Part shown: positions 59,901 through 64,000 of the stretch, one piece after another
Position numbering within the stretch: position 1 is the stretch's first letter
Layout of the letters: each line of letters opens with the position of its first letter
Assembly (NCBI GenBank): GCA_002293375.1
Contig: DBDA01000021.1
Coordinates: 1 to 64,000 of the forward strand
Direction: 5' to 3'
Source: Odoribacter sp. UBA944
Lineage (GTDB): Bacteria; Bacteroidota; Bacteroidia; Bacteroidales; Marinifilaceae
DNA: 64,000 bases
Position numbers and translations under genes: made by a program
The notes under the pieces: generated by a model
Database searches by the model: none
Told to the model about the DNA's origin: nothing
The model's input: only the letters and a program-made list of their open reading frames with translations

Positions 59901-62128
59901 ATTCGTTGATCACCGATCTGGGTGGGCGAGTCGTTGCTAAACCTTTTGAAACGACATTTGATATGCCGGTTGACAAAACGGCTTCGGTGACTGCTTATTT
60001 TTCTCTAAAAGAGTATCCGGTGCTGTTTGCGACTACTGAGGGAGGTACGATCATGGTTACGCCGACCTTTGACGGGGCGGTCGGTTCCCCGATAGACTCC
60101 GGAGATTTGGTCAAACATTATACCGAATTGGCGATTTCCCTGACTGCGACGAGTGCTTCGTATATTTACCGGCCAGGCAATTTTATTACCCGGGTGGGAG
60201 CGAATGTGGCTGCAAATCCCGCTGTGGTGCCTTCCGTGACGGATACGGTGCGGATTGAGGCGACGTTTGAACGGGTGTACGAGGTACGGGTGGTTCAACC
60301 GGATGTGAAGCAGGGAACGCTGACTATTGCTTATGCGGGTAACAGTGCGGTGGGGAAACGGTATCTGGCCGGTACGGAGTTGGATGTAGCGCTTGTTCCA
60401 CAGACGGGGTATGAAGTAACCGGGCTTTTCATGAACGGGGTTTCGCAGGCGATCCTCCCGGCAGGCGGTGTTATTGTGTGTGAAGTTCCGGACAATCCGG
60501 CGGTGGATAGCGTAGAGTTTACGGTTACGTTGGCGGTGAAGCAGTATGATATTAAATATTTTGTATCCGGGAACGGTTCTTTGGCGGTGGAAGGGATGGC
60601 CGGCGGCCGGGTACTTTATAGCGATGTGAGCGGGGTGAGTCGCGCTGTTTCTCATTTCGATACGCTCTACCTGGAGGTGTCTCCGGGCTCTCCGGCTTAC
60701 CGGGCGGTGAGGTATATTGTGAACCTGCCCGACGGAACTCCCCTTCCGGTGACGGCGACGGATACTGCGATCGTGGTGACGGGAAACCTGACTGTGGAGG
60801 TGGAATTCGAGAAACAGTACGTAGTCATGTTTGAACAACCGCAGCAATTGCCGCGCCCGGAGGGCACTCTTACTGTTACACAGGACGGGCGGAACATCAC
60901 TTCCGGGGAGTATGTGTGGGTGCCGCAACTTCAGAGTACCGGTTCGTTGTCTATAGACCTGGTTGAAGGGGAGGGGTATGATGTGGAGTTCCTGACGGTA
61001 AACGGTGTGGCGGTCAGCCAGCCTTTCGGGTTTGGATTTGCGAAAGAGGAGTTGTTCGATACCATTGTGATCGATGCGCAGTTGAAAGTCCGGGAACTTA
61101 CCGTGGCGGTTGTTCAGCCCGCTTATGGAAAGATTGATTTGGTGGAACGGTCCGTTGATGATGGGGCGACCTGGCAGCCTTTGCCGGTGTTGACGCCTGT
61201 TACGGTGGATTATTGGGATCAGATCCGCGCTTTTGTTACTGTGGATGATCCCGCCCAGTTCCGGACGGATCACCTGTCGGTTGTGTCGGCGAGCGGTACG
61301 GGTTCGTTGCAGGAAGGGGTGGCGTGGACGATGAAGGAGGATGTGGTGTTGGAGGCGGTGATCATTCCCAACACGTATACTGTTTATTACGAGCAGCCGG
61401 ACAACGGGGCGTTGTGGGTGGAAACGTTGAACGGGGATACGGTTCGGGATGGCGAAGCGGTTTATTACCTGACGAAATTGATCGTCCGGGTGCAATTGGA
61501 CGACGAGGTCGGGTATGAATTGGCGGAGTTGACTGTTGATAATGTGGGGGTGGATGACCAGGATACCGTTACGGTGGAAGCAGATATGTATGTGTTTGCC
61601 CGGATCGCCCTGCGTACCTGGGAGGTAACGACTTCGGCTACAGGACAGGGAGTTATACATGTTTACGATGAGCATGGATATGAGATATCTTCCCGGGCCG
61701 ATCCCGGGTTGGTGAACCATTATGAGCGATTGCAGATCTCGTTCCGGCCGGCTGCGGGTTGGATGCTTTATGCACACGATTTGACCGGAACAGCTATGCA
61801 GCTCGACTCTACTTTTGTGGTGGAGGGGCATGTGGCGATCTTTGCGGATTTCCGGCAGATGGAGGAGTATCAGTTCCCGGCTGTTTTTACGCCGAACGGA
61901 GATGGTCAAAACGATACCTGGCAGGTGAAAGGTCTGTGGCAGGATCCGGAGAATACGTTGGAGATCTACAACCGGATGCAGCAACGGGTGTATAAGGTTT
62001 CGCCTTACCTGAATGAGTGGAACGGAACGACGGATGACGGAACGATCCTTCCGGCCGGGCATTACATCTATAAGTTGACGACCGGGAAAAAGGTGCATAC
62101 GGGGATCGTCTCTATTGTGAGAAATTGA
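53930..62128 (+). CDS. Giant repeat protein with beta-helix end and type B T9SS sorting domain
   Basis: A 2732-residue secreted protein. Signal peptide (WVMLLLLLAWGAQAQ), then only the closing part of a beta-helix: GAKVKNTIIWGNKGIQLN, SLNGDFRLRKGSPLIDSA and GTKFDIGAHEYR, the 'choice-of-anchor Q' type ending. Next come about two dozen repeats of about 80-100 residues resembling divergent InlB B-repeats, each with a (T/E)YxVT strand, a G-x-(L/I)-x-V strand and GYxxxxLxxNG (GYNVTGLTANGL, GYECIRAVVNG, GYEVTGLFMNGV). The end is a canonical type B domain: FPAVFTPNGDGQNDTW, LEIYNRMQQRVYK, WNGTTDDGTILPAGHYIYKL. The ATG chosen is two codons after a TTG. It should form a long surface stalk, and is the only member of the A/B group with a sorting domain. 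Confidence 0.88.
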   Translation: MIKRVHWVMLLLLLAWGAQAQEEGAAVKLGTGAKVKNTIIWGNKGIQLNPEVTPETSHIFAPGVASPLFLDSLNGDFRLRKGSPLIDSADVDTDAGMGLYFDENALDLWGNPRLSGTKFDIGAHEYRLYKIRFIKAPEVVIEQVAVDGHASDSNGVHLGETYKFRPVYDGITGIETDLVIVRDLTSNELIPDEDGYYYIRDVQTDKEVEIIVTPPIFVRAMKSANGIIAVTREDNTTVSTLVKDTVMVVEENEEVRLDTTADEGYYCYDVYVAADATGPWSSIKSKVGAGKSYAVTGDVWFRAEFRPRSISIELEVNDRSRGTITVTDNDSPPNTYTLDAGNTGSGSFTYAPDRSFSVTVAPETGYELSSLTVYDADGSSNAEVITAAKTTNMRLNGLVIKAVFVPLTYTVTWDPLYATLVVTPGTMEVNPSGGFMIEEVEYNTTLTVTATPEEGYNVTGLTANGLTTGVSATGTPYQWSYVVKGNTELDVTTDLQKQTVTITSNTPLVLANTWSTAPVLTGAGGDEIAYGSTLEITVSPATGYECIRAVVNGAAPQAVTGNKLTLPAITSAQTVELQFTRIPYEVTYINATPTMGSLTVSKQEPDASAWTAFVSSPGSAAYGDKIKAEVSPNTGYKLKSLTLTPDGEGPVDYTSAGTFAVDLEKDLAIAAEFEPILYTVTLRKVYDPAYAGPEVTGTAPTEGKVELKVGGTTRLTVDYSDADHTGTVQLPYGTVVQVVPTTNVDYVTDKIEADGTDITTLRQFTVTGDAEADVWIVYHKTDFAVTWETVYTGFTSTIDVQKSGGGTVLNGSSYPTGTALEVIVDQQAGEFCTGVFANGVDITGTDPVANPPTASISGEAIHFTAEFVKMCRVKITPPTGGTITVKDDKGTVYNDGDPVPAGTTLKATLVTTLPGYYCTGLTAEGNSLYAWSGTSTTSPPTTTGEQTYTIPVNHAGGDILFTGTAAEYYCVRFTTPINGTLAVEADGTALSAGTQYWYPKNAAIGITAENTTTGYTLNASRVVNNAADASTIVLDEISADHYGLAAPLGLVKELDLSATFVKKEYAVTLNLTGLGAASRTDALAAIGFTGTGAPDLDVLWEDATDISVTVQVAHGDKLTLRAEPKPGFAAKLQFNSVDELSLTMNVINRTTPAITGPMVIDLIFEQTYQVDYDPTDILKVTKGGNAVVRNAYVFAGDVLRGYTVTPAVSDKYNKLVVYNSSGMSEYVSGMATQSDGTIELDFTMPAYNVYLDAEKGLKTFDLSTDLTDPSLAATLTVNNLKGGPPVEVVAGSDVLAYGDELRVDITLPANDDPALGALTESLYEVKAVRVTMGGTNLSGSLSGSGLAYSYAVPLPVSGDVAVTVTLARKRQHLILRVVPSGRDFGIEWSCDTLPGGAWTTPVVYKGPAAQTSISLPVGTKVKARAVGSEEGYELEFFPTSGQQITTEIDRQLQLGGSLNLSVRFRQQTFPLQVTVKPAGGGVLKWSGSELVTQRVVYGTSLSSIVPEPLNTYFRLDSVTAYMGGVNLFKNQVSPYEISKVTDSVGIEMRMTRLYKIQKDVVGAGDIEIREFGQSVSAVDGLFPANTIFQITVSPQDDSYECVSLQAMHSMGGNAFIPSAGGLYSINPSLTQYDIVIRAEFALKTHEVFVQREPVGGGNAVLYQGDKSSGGILLLELANDDPQTATMPVLVEHGTTLHFYAEPNGADYEVASLVTGANTLYTQGQLVVVTSDTVFSVSFGRLYRLQILDDSVQVYTSGGIKLPADTMLAEGTPLYFAASRFGKAYTEVTLRETGADPADPALEAWTTATDGVIEDHFEMPGVDAEVNGASDWKRYTVRYSVAPDPHDVPSGDGQSAITVRSFTGVSPGVPVANGGSVQHGDSLEVVLTPHAWYDVVSMTATVDRVPAGVKSGADTLRIAEALGDVEIAGVVLRKQQKLYIYLEEEALADGDTVRVITEDGIRHDYLVSDSLPVDVGSKVVVQALSGSACVMDSLITDLGGRVVAKPFETTFDMPVDKTASVTAYFSLKEYPVLFATTEGGTIMVTPTFDGAVGSPIDSGDLVKHYTELAISLTATSASYIYRPGNFITRVGANVAANPAVVPSVTDTVRIEATFERVYEVRVVQPDVKQGTLTIAYAGNSAVGKRYLAGTELDVALVPQTGYEVTGLFMNGVSQAILPAGGVIVCEVPDNPAVDSVEFTVTLAVKQYDIKYFVSGNGSLAVEGMAGGRVLYSDVSGVSRAVSHFDTLYLEVSPGSPAYRAVRYIVNLPDGTPLPVTATDTAIVVTGNLTVEVEFEKQYVVMFEQPQQLPRPEGTLTVTQDGRNITSGEYVWVPQLQSTGSLSIDLVEGEGYDVEFLTVNGVAVSQPFGFGFAKEELFDTIVIDAQLKVRELTVAVVQPAYGKIDLVERSVDDGATWQPLPVLTPVTVDYWDQIRAFVTVDDPAQFRTDHLSVVSASGTGSLQEGVAWTMKEDVVLEAVIIPNTYTVYYEQPDNGALWVETLNGDTVRDGEAVYYLTKLIVRVQLDDEVGYELAELTVDNVGVDDQDTVTVEADMYVFARIALRTWEVTTSATGQGVIHVYDEHGYEISSRADPGLVNHYERLQISFRPAAGWMLYAHDLTGTAMQLDSTFVVEGHVAIFADFRQMEEYQFPAVFTPNGDGQNDTWQVKGLWQDPENTLEIYNRMQQRVYKVSPYLNEWNGTTDDGTILPAGHYIYKLTTGKKVHTGIVSIVRN

Positions 62129-62172
62129 CGGGAGGCATGAGTCAGTGAGTTATAATTTAAAATCAGCATGTG

Positions 62173-64000
62173 ATGGGAACCATTCGACAGTATTTGTTGT
62201 TTTTGTTGCTTTTTGTTCCTTTTTGGGCAGATGGCAATAATGTTCGTGTGGTGGGTGTTGTTCGAGCCCCTGCGGATTTGCTTTCCGGCGGTGTAGCGAC
62301 GATCCAGCTTACTTTGGAATGGGAGAATTCGTGGCGCGATGATTATAATCACGATGCGATCTATCTTTCTCTTCGCTACAAGGTATTGAGTGAATCGACG
62401 GTAGAGTGGCGTCCTGTTTATTTGCAGGACGGCGGTCACAGTGCTACGAACGGTTATGTCTATACGCTTTCTCCGGGCAGTGTATCCGGGCGTAACGCGG
62501 GTATTTTCATTTATGCGGGGAGCGCCCGAACGGGAACCGCCCGAACCGCCGTTTCTTTGAAGTGGGATTATGGTACGACGACCGATCTGGAGGCGTTTCA
62601 GTTCGCTTCCTCCGATGTCGTGATCGCCTGTACGGGGATCGAGATGGTCTATATTCCCCGTGGCGCCTATTCTTTGGGCGATTATGCGAATACGCAGGAC
62701 TCTTCTCAGTGGAATTTCCGCCAACGTGATTTTTACATTCCGGATTCTCTGAATTTGGTCAGTACGCAGTATGTGATCATGTCTCCGGAGTCTGTGGCGA
62801 GCAATCCTCCCCATCTTGCGGCCAACCGTATCAACGATATCTCCGGTGTCGGCAGTGACGGGAGTATTACGAATGCCTGGATCGCCAACTCTACGGAGGC
62901 GACCCTTTTGTGGACGATCGATTTTGGCCGGCTGATCGGTCCCTCCGGCGACACGACAGAACTTCCTCCCGCCTCCTCTATTCGTCGGGTGGAGTACATC
63001 TCTTTGGAATCCCTTCCCGGTTACGCTCCTGCTGAATGGAGCTTTTGGGGTAATCGGGACAATCCCCTCACGGGCAGTTCCCCCTGGGAGGAGCTTTATC
63101 GCGGAACTTCTTCGGATTGGAATACGAGCCTTGAGCGTGTCTATCCCGGTCAGAAGCTGGTCCGTCTTCCGGCTCCCCGTAACTTTCGGGCGTACCGTAT
63201 CATCGTCAATCGGGATCAAATGCCTGCGGGGCGCTCTCCTGTCCTGAAGACGGTCGCGATGGCTGACACTGCGCTCAGCCGGATTTTTGACCATACTTTT
63301 GTTGTAGATACAGTGGTTACCCGCATCGGTGGCGTTTACGGCCTTTTTTCCAATGACGGCGAGGTTAGCTGGAATACTTCCAGCACCCTTCCTTCGACCT
63401 ATCCGAACGGTTACAACGCTTTCTATGTTATGAAGTACGAAATGTCCCAGGATCAGTATCGTGGTTTTTTGGGTATGCTTACCCCTTCGCAACAGCAACA
63501 GCGTACTCTTGGCGCCTCTCTCGACGCCCTGGATCCTTTGGATAACCGGTATGTTTTCGGCAGCGACCCTACGCAGCCCAATTTCCGCAACGGTATCGTT
63601 GTGTCTTCCCGCAGTGATCAGGGCGATACCGTGGCTTTTGCCTGTGATCTTAATCGTGAGAACGGTGTTGCCGCGGATGGTGACGGCCAGGCTCTCGCTT
63701 GCAATTACCTCACCCCGTTAGACATGCTTTCTTACGCAGCTTGGGTGGGTCTTCGTCCTTTGAGCGAATTGGAATACGAACGGATCTCCCGTGCGCCTTA
63801 TCCTTACGTTCCTTCTGTGCGCGAGTGCGCCTGGGGAGGTGTTGACGCCATTCCTCCTTCGGGGTTGATGGACGGCGGTAAGATCAACGAACGCTTTTCG
63901 ACGGGTAACATCAATTTTAACAAACGTCTTCCGGGCCCTTCCCGGGTGGGGATCTTTGCTTTGGAGGGTAATAGCCAATCGGCTTCCGGATCAAGTTTCT
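62173..64000 (+). CDS. Secreted SUMF1/formylglycine-generating-enzyme-fold protein, 5' part
   Basis: At least 609 codons, open to the right edge. A signal peptide (MGTIRQYLLFLLLFVPFWAD) is followed by a beta-rich N-terminal domain (VRVVGVVRAPADLLSGGVAT) and then the SUMF1-like fold: GIEMVYIPRGAYSLGD, a long insert, FYVMKYEMSQDQYRGFLGML, DMLSYAAWVGLRPLSELEYE and FSTGNINFNKRLPGPSRVGI. The fold is that of GldJ/GldK-type and EgtB-type proteins, but there is no lipobox, so it is exported rather than acylated. It lies 44 bp after the giant repeat protein in the same orientation. In T9SS loci such proteins are probably structural; the catalytic cysteines, if any, would lie beyond the edge. Confidence 0.82.
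   Translation, partial: MGTIRQYLLFLLLFVPFWADGNNVRVVGVVRAPADLLSGGVATIQLTLEWENSWRDDYNHDAIYLSLRYKVLSESTVEWRPVYLQDGGHSATNGYVYTLSPGSVSGRNAGIFIYAGSARTGTARTAVSLKWDYGTTTDLEAFQFASSDVVIACTGIEMVYIPRGAYSLGDYANTQDSSQWNFRQRDFYIPDSLNLVSTQYVIMSPESVASNPPHLAANRINDISGVGSDGSITNAWIANSTEATLLWTIDFGRLIGPSGDTTELPPASSIRRVEYISLESLPGYAPAEWSFWGNRDNPLTGSSPWEELYRGTSSDWNTSLERVYPGQKLVRLPAPRNFRAYRIIVNRDQMPAGRSPVLKTVAMADTALSRIFDHTFVVDTVVTRIGGVYGLFSNDGEVSWNTSSTLPSTYPNGYNAFYVMKYEMSQDQYRGFLGMLTPSQQQQRTLGASLDALDPLDNRYVFGSDPTQPNFRNGIVVSSRSDQGDTVAFACDLNRENGVAADGDGQALACNYLTPLDMLSYAAWVGLRPLSELEYERISRAPYPYVPSVRECAWGGVDAIPPSGLMDGGKINERFSTGNINFNKRLPGPSRVGIFALEGNSQSASGSSF

Noticed and set aside
60005..62098. A 697-codon open frame on the minus strand inside the giant repeat gene
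   Set aside because: The product is rich in Arg, His, Pro and Ile in the pattern of antisense to a repetitive gene, has no ribosome binding site or recognisable domain, and lies entirely within a well-supported plus-strand gene.
1..64000. CRISPR arrays, insertion sequences with transposase, rRNA genes, riboswitches
   Set aside because: None was found on reading both strands; the only mobile-like element is the 188-bp palindrome, which has no transposase.

Overview
The window comes from a member of the Bacteroidota, most likely of the order Bacteroidales. The evidence is: type IX secretion (T9SS) cargo with type B C-terminal sorting domains, two PorP/SprF-like proteins, a GldJ-type lipoprotein, a DUF4301 gene, and promoters of the Bacteroidota type (TAnnTTTG about 19-21 bp downstream of a TTTG-like box). 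Genus cannot be decided from the sequence. Most of the window is moderately G+C-rich with compact operons. The stretch from about 0.7 to 7.9 kb is strikingly A+T-rich and looks acquired.

Layout. 1-671: the end of a Bax inhibitor-1 family gene and a PNPOx-like flavoprotein. 699-7796 (minus): a five-gene DNA phosphorothioation (Dnd-type) cassette, dndC, dndD, a DndE-ATPase fusion, a ParB-like protein and an unrecognised protein. 7928-9217: an AAA/DUF4143 ATPase whose promoter carries a 19-bp palindrome. 9396-9616: two tRNA-Asn genes with promoter and terminator. 9790-23485: a surface locus of two giant PKD-rich T9SS cargo proteins flanking a PorP/SprF protein, then a small PAS protein. 23549-36316: housekeeping and envelope genes (purD, a membrane protein, pyrC, a Dpm-like glycosyltransferase, murF, gldJ, ispF, lpd, a tricorn-like protease). 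36343-38650: a zinc-type ABC transporter. 38715-38837: a remnant of an ORF6N gene. 38905-44800: an acyl-CoA dehydrogenase/EtfAB operon and indolepyruvate oxidoreductase. 44982-48250: aroE, a DUF368 (PopT-type) flippase and DUF4301. 48251-48820: an intergenic region with a 188-bp imperfect palindrome. 48821-64000: a second surface operon.

The second surface operon is the most unusual part. After a PorP/SprF protein come four small secreted proteins in an A-B-A-B order. Each pairs a piece of right-handed beta-helix with the same C-terminal domain type. A 2732-residue protein follows: it starts with the closing coils of a beta-helix, carries about two dozen InlB-B-like repeats and ends in a canonical type B sorting domain. 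A sulfatase-modifying-factor-fold protein runs off the right edge. Read in order, the beta-helix sequence appears to pass from one polypeptide to the next, which suggests a multi-subunit surface fibre. Two of the small genes have G8 and G9 tracts at the signal peptide/mature junction, and the first PKD gene has G8 and G9 tracts, so expression may be phase-variable.

The other candidate novelty is the Dnd cassette. It has no dndA, dndB or dndFGH, but ends in a ParB-like protein and an unknown protein with overlapping reading frames, which could be its regulator or restriction arm.
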